Shown one piece after another: positions 9,184 to 18,201 of a stretch of 64,000 nucleotides of DNA. The stretch lies in assembly GCF_000010525.1 (NCBI RefSeq), contig NC_009937.1, positions 4,407,501 through 4,471,500 of the forward strand, given 5' to 3'. The notes under the pieces were generated by a model that was given only the letters and a program-made list of their open reading frames with translations, was not told the DNA's origin and did not search any database. Position 1 is the first letter of the stretch, and each line of letters begins with the position of its first letter. The position numbers and the translations under genes are program-made. The stretch comes from Azorhizobium caulinodans ORS 571 (GTDB taxonomy: Bacteria; Pseudomonadota; Alphaproteobacteria; Rhizobiales; Xanthobacteraceae).

Positions 9184-9869
9184 ACCTCTTCAAGCGACCT
9201 GCGACCCATTACGGAACGTCGCCCGAGCCGGTCACGCCCTATCAGAAGGCAGCTCAGGTGTGGGACGAGCGCATCGGTTCGGCCCGTGTACAGGCGAAGA
9301 ATTGGCGGCTGATGGCCTTTGGTAGCCTGTTCCTCTCAGTCGGCTTTGCCTCCGTGCTTGTCTGGCAATCGACGAGGGGCACCGTCGTGCCCTGGGTGGT
9401 CGAGGTCGATCGCCTCGGCCAGACGCAGGCCGTAGGGCCGGCCACCGGCGAGTATCGCCCAACCGATCCGCAGATTGCTTGGCATCTTGCCCGCTTCATC
9501 GAGCAGGTGCGCAGCCTGCCGGCCGATCCCGTGATTGTGCGGCAGAACTGGCTCAGGGCCTATGAGTTCACCACCGATCGGGGTGCTGCCGCTCTTAACG
9601 ACTATGCACGCGCCAATGATCCGTTCACGCGGGTCGGCAAGCAGCAGATCGCCGTCGAGGTCTCCAGCGTGATCCGGGCCTCGCCGGATTCCTTCCGCGT
9701 CGCCTGGGTCGAGCGGCGCTATGAGAACGGCCAGCTCGCCGCCACCGAGCGCTGGAGCGCGATCCTGACGCTGGTGATACAGCCACCGCGCGATGCCGAG
9801 CGCCTGCGCACCAATCCGCTCGGCATCTATGTCAACGCCATCAGTTGGTCGCGGGAGATGAGCCAGTGA
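9180..9869 (+). CDS. trbF: conjugal transfer protein TrbF (VirB8-like)
   Basis: A 229-residue bitopic inner-membrane assembly factor. A short cytoplasmic tail with TPYQKAAQVWDERIG is followed by one membrane helix (LMAFGSLFLSVGFASVLVW) and a periplasmic VirB8/NTF2-like domain. The family signature near the helix, the WxxRxG-like VWDERIGSARVQ and the later NWLRAYEFTTDRG, are present. VirB8-type proteins nucleate assembly of the inner and outer complexes. It lies between trbL and trbG with tight spacing. Confidence 0.92.
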   Translation: MNLFKRPATHYGTSPEPVTPYQKAAQVWDERIGSARVQAKNWRLMAFGSLFLSVGFASVLVWQSTRGTVVPWVVEVDRLGQTQAVGPATGEYRPTDPQIAWHLARFIEQVRSLPADPVIVRQNWLRAYEFTTDRGAAALNDYARANDPFTRVGKQQIAVEVSSVIRASPDSFRVAWVERRYENGQLAATERWSAILTLVIQPPRDAERLRTNPLGIYVNAISWSREMSQ

Positions 9870-9871
9870 AC

Positions 9872-10849
9872 ATGTCTTTCCGTAAATCCACATCTCAGGC
9901 TCTGCGCCGATCCGCCTTTGCGGTTCTTCTGCTTTCGGCGACGATGTTGGGCGGCTGCGCTTCGGCTCCGAAGCCGCCGCAGATCAGCTATGACAGTGAC
10001 GTGCCGGCCCTGCCTGCGGTGCCAGCCGTCGTCACCGATGAGCGGCCTCGTCCGCTCCACACGCCGCCCGCCTGGACGCCGGCCAAGGGCGGCACGGACG
10101 CCAAAACGCCCGTTGCCCGCGTCGAGAACGCCAATGCCGCCGCGCGGGTCGAGCCGCGCCGCGAGGGCTATTACAACGCCATCCAGATCTATCCCTGGAG
10201 CGAGGGCGCGCTCTATCAGGTCTATGCAGCGCCCGGCCAGATCACCAACATCGCACTGGAGCCGGGCGAGAGCCTGACCGGCAGCGGGCCGATCGCCGCG
10301 GGCGACACCGCGCGCTGGATTATCGGCGACACGGAGAGCGGCGAAGGGGTTAGCCGGCGCGTGCATGTGCTGGTAAAGCCGACGCGGGCTGACATCTCCA
10401 CCAACCTCGTCATCACCACCGACCGCCGCAGCTACATGATCGAGCTGCGGGCCGGCGAGAAGCCCTATATGCCGGCTGTCGCCTGGGCCTATCCGCAGGT
10501 TCCGGGAGCGCTGCGCCCCGGTGTTCCGCCTATGCCGGTCATCCCGAGCTTCGCCGCCCGCAACTACCGCTATGCGCTCACCGGCGACACGCCGCCCTGG
10601 CGGCCGATGGCCGTCTATGACGACGGGCGCAAGGTCTATGTCGAGTTCCCACGCGGGGTCATTCAGGGCGAGATGCCGCCGCTCTTCGTCATTGGGGCGG
10701 ACGGGGAAGCGCAGATCGTCAATAGCCGCATCCACCAGAACATCCTGATCGTCGACCGGCTGTTCGGTGCCGCCGAACTGCGCCTCGGTGGCGGCGAGCG
10801 CCCGCAGAAGGTGCGGATCGAGCGCACGGACGGGAGGCCGGCATCATGA
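9872..10849 (+). CDS. trbG: conjugal transfer lipoprotein TrbG (VirB9-like)
   Basis: VirB9-type component of the outer-membrane core complex. From ATG 9872 it has 325 residues, with a signal peptide ending in a lipobox (MLGGC, Cys near residue 29) that predicts a lipidated N-terminus. The beta-rich VirB9/CagX domain follows, with YALTGDTPPWRPMAVYDDGR and KVYVEFP segments typical of the C-terminal half. A GTG at 9866 overlapping the trbF stop is an equally possible start and would add two residues. The stop overlaps the trbI start by 4 bases. Confidence 0.93.
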   Translation: MSFRKSTSQALRRSAFAVLLLSATMLGGCASAPKPPQISYDSDVPALPAVPAVVTDERPRPLHTPPAWTPAKGGTDAKTPVARVENANAAARVEPRREGYYNAIQIYPWSEGALYQVYAAPGQITNIALEPGESLTGSGPIAAGDTARWIIGDTESGEGVSRRVHVLVKPTRADISTNLVITTDRRSYMIELRAGEKPYMPAVAWAYPQVPGALRPGVPPMPVIPSFAARNYRYALTGDTPPWRPMAVYDDGRKVYVEFPRGVIQGEMPPLFVIGADGEAQIVNSRIHQNILIVDRLFGAAELRLGGGERPQKVRIERTDGRPAS

Positions 10850-12027
10850 GCAGCCCCGACAATCATGACATCGAGGCGGATTTCGGCGCTCCGACCACCG
10901 ATCACGCCGCGGCCATGCGGCTGCGTACAGAGCCGCCGCGCGTCACGCGTCTCTCGCGCAAGGTCCTCGCTGGCGCCGGGCTGGTTGTCAGCCTCGGCAT
11001 AGGCGGCGCCCTGATCTATGCGCTGCAGGGTCGCGACAAGGGCACCGGCGGCGAGGAACTCTACTCCACCCAGAACCGCTCCACGGCCGATGGCCTTGCC
11101 GGCCTGCCACGGGACTATACCGGGCCGATCCTGGGTCCGCCGCTGCCCGGCGATCTCGGCCGGCCGATCCTTGAGGCGCAGAACCGCGGCCAGCCCGTCG
11201 TGCCGCCGACAATGACAGCGCCACAGGTGGATCCTGAGCAGCAGCGGCGTCTTGCGGAACAGGAAGCCGCGCGGACCAGTCGCGTATTCTTCCAGGCGGC
11301 GCAGGCCCGCGCGCCGGCGTCGTCAGTGGCGAGTGCTTCCGGCTTCAGCGGCCCTGGCTCGGCAGGAACGGGCGGCACGTCCTCACCCCAGGATCGCCAG
11401 CTTGCCTTCCTCAATGCCACTGTGGATCGGCGCGTTGTCGCGTCCGATCGCGTCATGGCGCCGGCATCGCCTTATGTGCTGCAGGCGGGCGCCGTCATCC
11501 CGGCCGCGCTGATCACCGGCATCCGCTCCGATTTGCCCGGCCAGATCACCGCCCAGGTCACCGAGAACGTCTATGACAGCCCGACCGGACGCATCATGAT
11601 CATTCCGCAGGGCACGCGGCTGCTCGGCCAGTACGACATTGGTGTCGGCTTCGGTCAGCGCCGGATCCTGCTGGTCTGGAGCCGGCTGATCTTCCCCAAT
11701 GGCCGCTCCATCGTGCTGGAGCGCCAGCCCGGCACCGATGCGCAGGGCTATGCCGGCCTCGAGGACGGCGTCGACATGCACTGGTGGGACCTCGCCAAGG
11801 CGGTTGGCCTCTCGACGCTGCTCTCCGTCAGCGCCGAGCTCGCCATGGATGATCAGGATGCATTGATTCAGGCGCTCCAAAGCGGGGCGCAGGACACCAT
11901 CAATAATGCCGGCCAGGAGATCATCCGCCGGCAGTTAAACGTCGCACCCACCCTGACCATCCGGCCCGGCTTCCCGGTGCGGGTCATGGTCACCCGTGAC
12001 CTCGTCCTCGAGCCCTACAGGTACTGA
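10846..12027 (+). CDS. trbI: conjugal transfer protein TrbI (VirB10-like)
   Basis: A 393-residue VirB10-type protein that spans the inner membrane and reaches the outer-membrane core. A single hydrophobic helix near residue 40 (VLAGAGLVVSLGIGGALIY) is followed by a proline-rich periplasmic linker and a C-terminal TrbI domain with PYVLQAGAVIPAALITGI and IIPQGTRLLGQYD. These are the most conserved parts of the family. It closes the trb cluster, 2 bases ahead of the DUF2274 gene. Confidence 0.95.
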   Translation: MSSPDNHDIEADFGAPTTDHAAAMRLRTEPPRVTRLSRKVLAGAGLVVSLGIGGALIYALQGRDKGTGGEELYSTQNRSTADGLAGLPRDYTGPILGPPLPGDLGRPILEAQNRGQPVVPPTMTAPQVDPEQQRRLAEQEAARTSRVFFQAAQARAPASSVASASGFSGPGSAGTGGTSSPQDRQLAFLNATVDRRVVASDRVMAPASPYVLQAGAVIPAALITGIRSDLPGQITAQVTENVYDSPTGRIMIIPQGTRLLGQYDIGVGFGQRRILLVWSRLIFPNGRSIVLERQPGTDAQGYAGLEDGVDMHWWDLAKAVGLSTLLSVSAELAMDDQDALIQALQSGAQDTINNAGQEIIRRQLNVAPTLTIRPGFPVRVMVTRDLVLEPYRY

Positions 12028-12029
12028 CC

Positions 12030-12308
12030 ATGACGAAGCTGAAACTCGGACCCATCGCGAACGACAAGCCGGTGAAGGTGGCGCTCTCGCTACCCGGCGC
12101 GCTGCACCGCGATCTTGTCGCGTATGCCGAGGTGCTCGCACGGCAAACCGGCCAGCCGGTCGATGATCCCGTGAAGCTCGTCGTGCCCATGCTGGAGCGC
12201 TTCATCGCCACTGATCGCGAGTTCGCCAAGGCGCGCCGCGAGGCTGCCGACGCTGCGAGCATCAGCGCGTCGCTACCAGCTCCTGGGCCATCTTCCGTGT
12301 CAGGCTGA
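12030..12308 (+). CDS. DUF2274 domain protein
   Basis: A 92-residue protein starting MTKLKLGPIANDKPVKVA, the conserved start of DUF2274, a family almost always found directly after trbI in ICEs of alpha- and gammaproteobacteria. The fold is probably ribbon-helix-helix-like, so a DNA-binding or regulatory role in transfer is plausible but unproven. Its last 15 codons overlap, on the other strand, the tail of a broken lysR gene. The tail after residue ~78 is therefore probably not conserved. Confidence 0.8.
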   Translation: MTKLKLGPIANDKPVKVALSLPGALHRDLVAYAEVLARQTGQPVDDPVKLVVPMLERFIATDREFAKARREAADAASISASLPAPGPSSVSG

Positions 12309-12450
12309 ACAAGGTGCGCACTGCCGGGTTGTCGTTCTTCGGCGAATACATCACCGAGAACGGGATCACCTCGTCGGCGAGAGGGCGGTAGACTGCCTCC
12401 GGCAGATTGATCCACGTATCGGGTTCCAGCATTGGCAAAATACCTCGCCC
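12262..12450 (-). pseudogene. C-terminal remnant of a LysR-family regulator
   Basis: A leftward frame contains RGILPMLEPDTW, YRPLADEVIPFSV and YSPKNDNPAVRTL and then stops at 12262. This matches the last ~60 residues of the intact LysR at 20591-21487, which has GIMPLLESETI, TYRPVGGEALPIFV and SPKNDSPAARALL. Upstream of about 12450 the resemblance ends abruptly, and no DNA-binding or effector domain is present. A convergent LysR gene after trbI-DUF2274 is the usual arrangement in related elements, so I infer that this gene was cut by insertion or deletion. It cannot be functional. Confidence 0.75.
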
Positions 12451-12610
12451 GTCGTGACGACATTCGACGCTCGAGCACGGCGACCGGCTCTGAGCGAGGC
12501 TAAACCCTAATGATGCCGGAAAATATAAATTGCGTTCACTCATGTAGTATATCGATTTAAATCATAAAATTATTCTGCGACAAAAAAGATATTATATTTC
12601 CGATTTAATT
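12451..12610. other. AT-rich junction between trb module and catabolic module
   Basis: A 160-base stretch with far more A+T than its neighbours, containing TATAAATTGCG and ATCGATTTAAATCATAAAATTATT. No gene is visible. It follows the stop of the LysR gene at 12611 and begins where the broken lysR ends, so it marks a recombination junction. It may also hold the terminator of the LysR gene. Confidence 0.4.
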
Positions 12611-13507
12611 TCATATTAGACCTAGCGCATCTGAAATATGATTCTTAATCATGGCAGAAAATTCGCTAGTTAGCTCGCTTTTCGCGTAGCGCAATGGCGT
12701 CAGTATGTATGACATGAATTGAATGCTTGGTTCAAATTCATGAACGGATATGCCGGTGTGTTTATAGAAATCAGCGACAATAGGATTAACAATGCTCAAT
12801 CCCATTCCATTACCGACCATACTGCAAATCACTGCCGCGTACTGGCACTCATGGGCTAGGTCGCGTTTGTCTTCTCCACCTCTTGTGAAAACCGAATCAA
12901 TATGTCGCCGGTCGCCGTGAGAGAGTGAGATGAACGGTTCGCCGGCGAGATCCTTGGGCTGAAGTGGGGTGCGGCGCCGGGCGAGTCGGTGCTTTGGTGG
13001 TACGATGCAGACGCCATCCATCTTCAGGGCAAGATCCGCTTCGACGCCGATCGCGTCCGAAATGTAAGATGTGATGCCGATGTCGCAGAAGCGCGACGCC
13101 GTCCATTGTGCGACCGTGACGGAATCTCCGAAGTGGACCGAAATTCGAACCGCCGGATGAACGGCTGCGAAGTCGCGCATGATGCCGGGCAGCACGGTGA
13201 GACCCATCGATGGCACGGCCCCCACACGCAAATGCCCCGTGCCAAGCTTGCGGATGGTTTGGGCGGATTGTTCCAAGTCAGCAAGCCCCACATAGGCGCG
13301 CTCAACATCGCGATAAAAGGCGTGTGCTTCGGGTGTCGCTTGGAGCCGCCCCGCCATGCGCGAAAAGAGCTTCAAGCCCGTGTCTTTCTCGAGCTGAGTG
13401 ATCAGGCGACTGACATTGGGCTGGCTGGTGTTCAGCTCATGGGCTGCCATGGTCATGGAGCCGGAAAGCATGACTGCCCGGAAAGCGGCCACATGACTGA
13501 AACGCAT
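12611..13507 (-). CDS. LysR-family regulator, OccR/NocR-like
   Basis: A 298-residue LysR-type regulator. The N-terminal winged helix has FRAVMLSGSMTMAAHELNTSQ followed by PNVSRLITQLE, close to the start of the opine regulators OccR and NocR of Agrobacterium. A substrate-binding domain follows from residue ~90. It is divergent from a polar amino acid transporter operon across a 185-base gap, so it very likely activates that operon in response to the transported compound. Its base composition is less GC-rich than the operon, consistent with separate acquisition. Which ligand it senses cannot be read from sequence. Confidence 0.88.
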   Translation of the reverse strand: MRFSHVAAFRAVMLSGSMTMAAHELNTSQPNVSRLITQLEKDTGLKLFSRMAGRLQATPEAHAFYRDVERAYVGLADLEQSAQTIRKLGTGHLRVGAVPSMGLTVLPGIMRDFAAVHPAVRISVHFGDSVTVAQWTASRFCDIGITSYISDAIGVEADLALKMDGVCIVPPKHRLARRRTPLQPKDLAGEPFISLSHGDRRHIDSVFTRGGEDKRDLAHECQYAAVICSMVGNGMGLSIVNPIVADFYKHTGISVHEFEPSIQFMSYILTPLRYAKSELTSEFSAMIKNHISDALGLI

Positions 13508-13692
13508 CCTCTCCCCCTCGTCCGCACGGGCTAAAGCTGGTCAGCTGTTATCATATCATTTTTGCATACCTATGGGCGATCTTCTCATTTGCCGGCATGA
13601 ACGAGCACCGACTATCGTTTTCCAACGCGGCCTTCCTCGCAAAAATACCACCGCGATTAGAATTCTTGAATAATCCGACCAGGGGCTTGGAT
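13508..13692. promoter_or_regulatory. divergent regulatory region of the catabolic module
   Basis: This gap separates the LysR gene from the binding-protein gene and must hold both promoters and the LysR operator. Partial dyads are visible: AGCT-GGTC-AGCT near 13540 and GCATA-CC-TATGGGC near 13566. Neither is a long perfect T-N11-A palindrome, so the exact site is not decided. Confidence 0.4.
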
Positions 13693-14535
13693 ATGAAGAT
13701 CGTACTCAAAGCCGTTAGGGTTCTCTTGGCCACTGGCTTTGTGTCCTGGGCCGTTCCCGCTGCACAGGCCGCCACGCCGATGCCATCGCCCCCCGAATTA
13801 ATTACCTCCCAGGGCGTCCTTCGGGCCGGCGTGCGCTGCGACCAGCCGCCCTACGGCTTTCAGGACGGCAGCGGCGCCTTTGCCGGTGTCGAGACCGACA
13901 TGGCCCGGCAGATCGCCGACTGGATCTTCGGCAGCAAAGACAAGGTCGAGTTCACCTGCGTCACGGCGGAAAACCGCATTCCGCAGCTCACCGGCAAGCG
14001 GGTCGATCTTCTGATCGCGACGCTCGGGGTCACGCCAGAGCGCCAGCGAGTCATCGATTTCAGCATTCCCTATCGCTGGGGGGCGAGCGGCCTTCTGGTA
14101 AGGGCGGACAGCCCCTTCCAGAAGGTGGCGGATCTCGATCACCACACCGTCGTCATGCCCAAAGGCACCGTCCAGGCCAAGTGGTTCGAGGACATGATGC
14201 CCGGCGTGAAGACCTTGCGCCTGAATACCGCCGCGGACTCGCTGCAGGCGCTGAAGCAGGGCCGCGCCGACGGCTATGCCCACGATGCCGCGACCCTCGT
14301 GGTGGCCGCAGCCCAGGATAAGTCGCTGCGACTGCTGAACGACCCTTACCAAACCTCTGAAGTCTCTATTGGTCTGCGCAAGGACGAGCCCACCTGGAAG
14401 ACCTATCTGGATGCCGCCGTCGAACGCATGCACGCCGAGAAGCTGTTTCGCGTTTGGGTGGAGAAATACGTCTCCGCGGAAGCGAGGCCCTATTATCTCG
14501 AGTTCTTCGAGACGCCGCGCCCCGATGAGAATTGA
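13693..14535 (+). CDS. amino acid ABC transporter, periplasmic binding protein
   Basis: A 280-residue family-3 solute-binding protein of the polar amino acid transporter class. The signal peptide VLLATGFVSWAVPAAQA is followed by VLRAGVRCDQPPYGF and later DLLIATLGVTPERQRVIDFS, the standard ligand-contact signature. ATG 13693 gives a normal signal peptide; an earlier in-frame start at 13597 would bury it. It heads an operon with two permeases, a lyase, two ATPases and a serine dehydratase. The ligand is probably an amino acid or amino acid conjugate and is not identifiable. Confidence 0.88.
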   Translation: MKIVLKAVRVLLATGFVSWAVPAAQAATPMPSPPELITSQGVLRAGVRCDQPPYGFQDGSGAFAGVETDMARQIADWIFGSKDKVEFTCVTAENRIPQLTGKRVDLLIATLGVTPERQRVIDFSIPYRWGASGLLVRADSPFQKVADLDHHTVVMPKGTVQAKWFEDMMPGVKTLRLNTAADSLQALKQGRADGYAHDAATLVVAAAQDKSLRLLNDPYQTSEVSIGLRKDEPTWKTYLDAAVERMHAEKLFRVWVEKYVSAEARPYYLEFFETPRPDEN

Positions 14536-14552
14536 GAGGGCCGGGTGCCGCC

Positions 14553-15215
14553 ATGGATTTTGACGCCGCTTACCTCGCTCAGCAGTGGCCCGCCCTCATG
14601 GGCGGGCTGTGGGTGACGTGCCAGGTCACGCTCCTCTCCATTGTCCTCTCCTTGCTCATCGGCCTCTTCGGCGCGGCCTTTCGGCTGTTCTCCGTCCCGA
14701 TTCTGTCGCAACTGACATTCGGCTATGTGGAACTGGTGCGGAATACGCCAATCCTGGTGCAGCTCTTCTTCATCTTCTACGGGCTGCCGGCCATCGGCCT
14801 CGGCATCTCGCAATTCTGGTCGGGCGTGCTGTGTCTCTCGCTCTGGGCGGGTGCCTATCAGGTGGAGAATATCCGGGGTGGGCTGCTCACCATCGAGAAG
14901 GGGCTAAAGGAGGCGGCCTTCTCGCTCAGCCTCAGCCTGCGCCAATATTTCCGGCTCGTGGCGCTGCCGCTGGCCATTCGGACCAGCCTTCCGTCCATGC
15001 TCAATACGTCCATTTCGCTGCTGAAGAACTCCTCCTATTTGCAGGCCATCGGCCTGGCGGAGATGACCTTCATCGCGGTGGACCGGATCGCCACCGACTT
15101 TCGCGCGGTAGAAATGTTCACGGCCATCGGCGCGCTCTATCTGGCGCTGGTGATCGTGCTGAGCCTCATGACATCCATCGTTGAGCACAAGCTCAGGAAA
15201 CCGTTTCGGGTCTGA
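14553..15215 (+). CDS. polar amino acid ABC transporter permease 1
   Basis: A 220-residue inner-membrane permease of the HisMQ class with about five hydrophobic segments. It contains the family's YVELVRNTPILVQLFFIFYGLP motif region in shortened form and the cytoplasmic EAAFSLSLSLRQYFRLVALP loop that contacts the ATPase. ATG 14553 was chosen over an upstream TTG at 14532. One base separates its stop from the next permease start. The two permeases probably form a heterodimer. Confidence 0.9.
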   Translation: MDFDAAYLAQQWPALMGGLWVTCQVTLLSIVLSLLIGLFGAAFRLFSVPILSQLTFGYVELVRNTPILVQLFFIFYGLPAIGLGISQFWSGVLCLSLWAGAYQVENIRGGLLTIEKGLKEAAFSLSLSLRQYFRLVALPLAIRTSLPSMLNTSISLLKNSSYLQAIGLAEMTFIAVDRIATDFRAVEMFTAIGALYLALVIVLSLMTSIVEHKLRKPFRV

Positions 15216-15216
15216 C

Positions 15217-15924
15217 ATGGATATCATCCTCGACAATTGGCCGCTGATCCAGAAGGGCCTTGGGATGACGCTGGGCCTCGCCGTCGTCACCCTTCTGTTT
15301 TCCACCCTCGTGTCCTTGATCCTGGGCGTGATGGCGACGCTGCACAGCCGCATGCTGCGCTGGAGCATCCACGGCTATGTGGAGTTTTTCCGCGCCATCC
15401 CACTGATCGTCAACGTCTTCTTCGTCTATTTCGTGCTGCCGACCCTGGGCTTAGATCTGAGCCCGTTCGCCGCCGTGGTGTTCGGGCTGACGCTGTGGGG
15501 CAGCGCGAATGGCATCGAGATCGTGCGCGCCGGCATCGAAGCGGTGCCCGCGCATCAATGGCGCAGCGCCTGGGCCTTGGGCATGCGCCAGTGGGAAGTC
15601 TACTGGCACATCGTGGCCCCGCAGGCGATCCGGCTGATCGTTCCGCCCTTCACGGGCCTGCTCACCCTCTTGGTGCAGGCCACCTCTCTCGGCGCCCTCG
15701 TGGGGGTGACGGAGTTCCTCAAGGTCGGCCAGATCATCATCGAGCGCTCCGCCGTCATGAATGGCGTCAGCCCGGCCTTCCTCGTCTACGGCTTCGTCCT
15801 CGCGGTCTACTTTATCATCTGCTCCGCCCTTAGCTGGCTGAGCCGCTATCTGGAGCGCCGCCTGGGCCGCAAGTCGAACCGCAAGCCATCCTTGGTCCCG
15901 TCAGGTATGAGAGAAGCAGTATGA
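15217..15924 (+). CDS. polar amino acid ABC transporter permease 2
   Basis: A 235-residue HisMQ-class permease with about five membrane helices. The conserved VEFFRAIPLIVNVFFVYF segment and the EAA-like loop (SAWALGMRQWEVYWHIVAPQA) are present. The start ATG 15217 lies one base after the permease 1 stop, and its stop overlaps the lyase start by 4 bases. The partner is permease 1; together with the binding protein and one or both downstream ATPases they form one importer. Confidence 0.9.
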   Translation: MDIILDNWPLIQKGLGMTLGLAVVTLLFSTLVSLILGVMATLHSRMLRWSIHGYVEFFRAIPLIVNVFFVYFVLPTLGLDLSPFAAVVFGLTLWGSANGIEIVRAGIEAVPAHQWRSAWALGMRQWEVYWHIVAPQAIRLIVPPFTGLLTLLVQATSLGALVGVTEFLKVGQIIIERSAVMNGVSPAFLVYGFVLAVYFIICSALSWLSRYLERRLGRKSNRKPSLVPSGMREAV

Positions 15925-17435
15925 TGATCGAGAGCGAAGCGCACCGGTCCAAGGTCAGCCGGCGCTTGCAGGATGAAACCGCGCAAGAGATTTGCGATTT
16001 CATCTATCTTCCCCGCCTTGCCGACTTCGCCCGCGGCTTTCCCTATCTCACCGCCATCAATCAGGCCCACATCCTGATGCTGGACGCCCAGGCCCTCATC
16101 CCTTCCGATGCCGCCAAGACCCTGGCGGAGGCGCTGCTGCAGATGGAGGAAAATGGGCCCTCGGCCATCGCGCTCGATCCGCAGCGGGAGGACGCCTATT
16201 TCAATTATGAGGCGCATCTCATCGGCAAGGTGGGCCTCGATATCGGTGGGCGGGCCCATACGGCGCGCAGCCGGAACGACATCCTCGCCACCATGGACCG
16301 CATGCGGTGCCGCGACCTGGTGATCGCCCTGCTGGACGCCCTGGCAGAGCTGCGGCAGACAGCAGCCGAGCAAGCCGCCCGCTATGTGGATGTGGTGATG
16401 CCCGGCTATACCCATCTGCAGCCGGCCCAGCCCATGACCTATGGCTTCTATCTGGCCGGTGTGGCCGAGGCGCTGGAGCGGGATGCGGAGCGGCTCGCAG
16501 GGGCCTATGGCCGCGTCGACCGGTGTCCGCTGGGGGCCGGCGCCTTCGCCGGCACACCCTATGGGATCGATCGGTCGGAGACGGCGCGGCTGCTGGGGTT
16601 CCCCGCGGTGGTGGACAGTACGCTGGATGCGGTGGCCTCGCGGGACTTCATTTTCGAGGTGCTCGGCAGTCTCTCCATTCTGGCTGCCACCTGGAGCCGC
16701 ATCGCGCAGGACTATTTCCTGTGGTCCACGGACGAGTTCCGCTTCATCGAGTTCCCGGACAGCGTGGCGGGGACATCGAGCATCATGCCTCAGAAGAAAA
16801 ATCCTATCGTGCTGGAGTTCCTGAAGGGCAAGGCGGGGCATATCATCGGCCATTATGCCGGGGCGGTGTCCATCCTGCGTGCGACCAATTTCACCCACTC
16901 GGGCGATGCGAACCGGGAGAGCATCAGCTTCTTCTGGGGCGCGGCCGATGACTGCCTCACCAGCCTCAAGTTGCTGCGCCTCATCATCCGCACCGCGTCG
17001 CCGCGGCGGGAGGTCATGCTGAAGCGGGCGCGGGAGAATTTTTCGTCCGCCACGGATCTCGCCGATGCCATCGTGATGAAGAGCGGCCTGTCCTTCCGGC
17101 AGGCCCATCACATCGTCGGCGCCGTGGTGCGCGATGCGCTGGACCACGATCTGACGGCGGATCGCATTTCCCTCGACATGGTCCAGCGCGCCTGCCGCGA
17201 TCAGATGGGCCGGGAAATCGCACTCTCGGAAGAGGATGTGCACGCGAGCCTTGATCCGCGGATCAGCGTAGCCAGCCGCCGCGACGGCGGCCCGGCGGAG
17301 GAGGGCGTGCGTATGGTCCTCGGCAAGGTCCAGGCGAAGCTCGATGCGGACCGTCAGGACAATCGCCGCCGCCGAGAGGTGATCGACGCCGCCTGCCGTG
17401 ACCGGCGCCGGCTCATGGAGGAACTCGCAGGATGA
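15921..17435 (+). CDS. argininosuccinate lyase-like enzyme
   Basis: A 504-residue member of the fumarase/aspartase superfamily, nearest to argininosuccinate lyase. Such enzymes eliminate fumarate from an N-substituted aspartate and release the amine. The signature loop [12 protein letters not shown] lies at 284-295 and [10 protein letters not shown] at 162-171. The substrate loop at 113-121 reads HTARSRNDI where classical ArgH has HTGRSRNDQ. Because it sits inside a catabolic transporter operon under its own LysR, it is unlikely to serve arginine synthesis. I infer cleavage of an imported N-succinyl-type amino compound, as in EDDS lyase-like relatives. The true substrate is unknown. Confidence 0.8.
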   Translation: MMIESEAHRSKVSRRLQDETAQEICDFIYLPRLADFARGFPYLTAINQAHILMLDAQALIPSDAAKTLAEALLQMEENGPSAIALDPQREDAYFNYEAHLIGKVGLDIGGRAHTARSRNDILATMDRMRCRDLVIALLDALAELRQTAAEQAARYVDVVMPGYTHLQPAQPMTYGFYLAGVAEALERDAERLAGAYGRVDRCPLGAGAFAGTPYGIDRSETARLLGFPAVVDSTLDAVASRDFIFEVLGSLSILAATWSRIAQDYFLWSTDEFRFIEFPDSVAGTSSIMPQKKNPIVLEFLKGKAGHIIGHYAGAVSILRATNFTHSGDANRESISFFWGAADDCLTSLKLLRLIIRTASPRREVMLKRARENFSSATDLADAIVMKSGLSFRQAHHIVGAVVRDALDHDLTADRISLDMVQRACRDQMGREIALSEEDVHASLDPRISVASRRDGGPAEEGVRMVLGKVQAKLDADRQDNRRRREVIDAACRDRRRLMEELAG

Positions 17436-18181
17436 ACGGGGCCGGGCGTGCATTGGTGCAAGTGCGAGGGTTGTACAAGGCGTTTGGGGCGGTGACCGTT
17501 CTCCACGGCATCGACCTCGACGTAAAGGAAGGCGAGGTGGTGGTCATCATCGGCCCCAGCGGCTCGGGCAAGAGCACCTTCATCCGCTGCATCAACGGGC
17601 TGGAAGCTCCGACCGCGGGCCGCATCACGGTGGAAGGCCATATGGCCGAGGCGGGCAATCGCAAGGCGCTCGATGCCTTGCGGTCCGACATCGGAATGGT
17701 CTTTCAGGACTATACTCTTTTTCCCCATCTGACGGTGCTGGAGAACATCCTTCTGGCGCCGCGCCTGCGCGGTCGCCTGAAAGGTGAGGCTGCCCTGCGA
17801 CGGGTCATGGAGCTGCTGGATCTCGTGCGCCTCCCCCACAAGGCGCAGGCCTATCCGGCCGAATTGTCCGGTGGCCAGCAGCAGCGCGTGGCCATAGTGC
17901 GGGCGCTCGCCATGTCGCCGCGCGTCATGCTCTTCGACGAGCCGACCTCGGCGCTCGACCCGGAGACGGTGGCGGATGTGCTGGTGGTCATGCGCGATCT
18001 GGCGGTCCGCGGCATGACCATGATGATCGTCACTCATGAAATGGGATTTGCCAGGGAGGTGGCGGACAAGGTCGTCTTCATGGACGGCGGCAAGATCATC
18101 GAGGAGGGGCCGCCCGCCCAGCTCTTCGGCAATCCGCAGCAGGCCCGAACCCGGGCCTTCTTCGGCAAAATCCTGCACTGA
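17432..18181 (+). CDS. polar amino acid ABC transporter ATPase 1
   Basis: A 249-residue ABC ATPase of the GlnQ/HisP class. Walker [11 protein letters not shown] loop [12 protein letters not shown], signature LSGGQQQR, Walker B VMLFDEP and the switch His in IVTHEMGF are all intact. Its ATG overlaps the lyase stop. A second, similar ATPase gene follows, although one would be enough for a homodimer. Either they pair as a heterodimer or one serves another permease set elsewhere. Confidence 0.92.
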   Translation: MNGAGRALVQVRGLYKAFGAVTVLHGIDLDVKEGEVVVIIGPSGSGKSTFIRCINGLEAPTAGRITVEGHMAEAGNRKALDALRSDIGMVFQDYTLFPHLTVLENILLAPRLRGRLKGEAALRRVMELLDLVRLPHKAQAYPAELSGGQQQRVAIVRALAMSPRVMLFDEPTSALDPETVADVLVVMRDLAVRGMTMMIVTHEMGFAREVADKVVFMDGGKIIEEGPPAQLFGNPQQARTRAFFGKILH

Positions 18182-18201
18182 GAAATCGCATGGGAGGGAG
18201 C

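Noticed and set aside
12530-12575. A nod box (NodD binding site)
   Set aside because: ATCGATTT occurs, but the rest of the ~47-bp nod-box pattern does not line up, and no nod gene follows.
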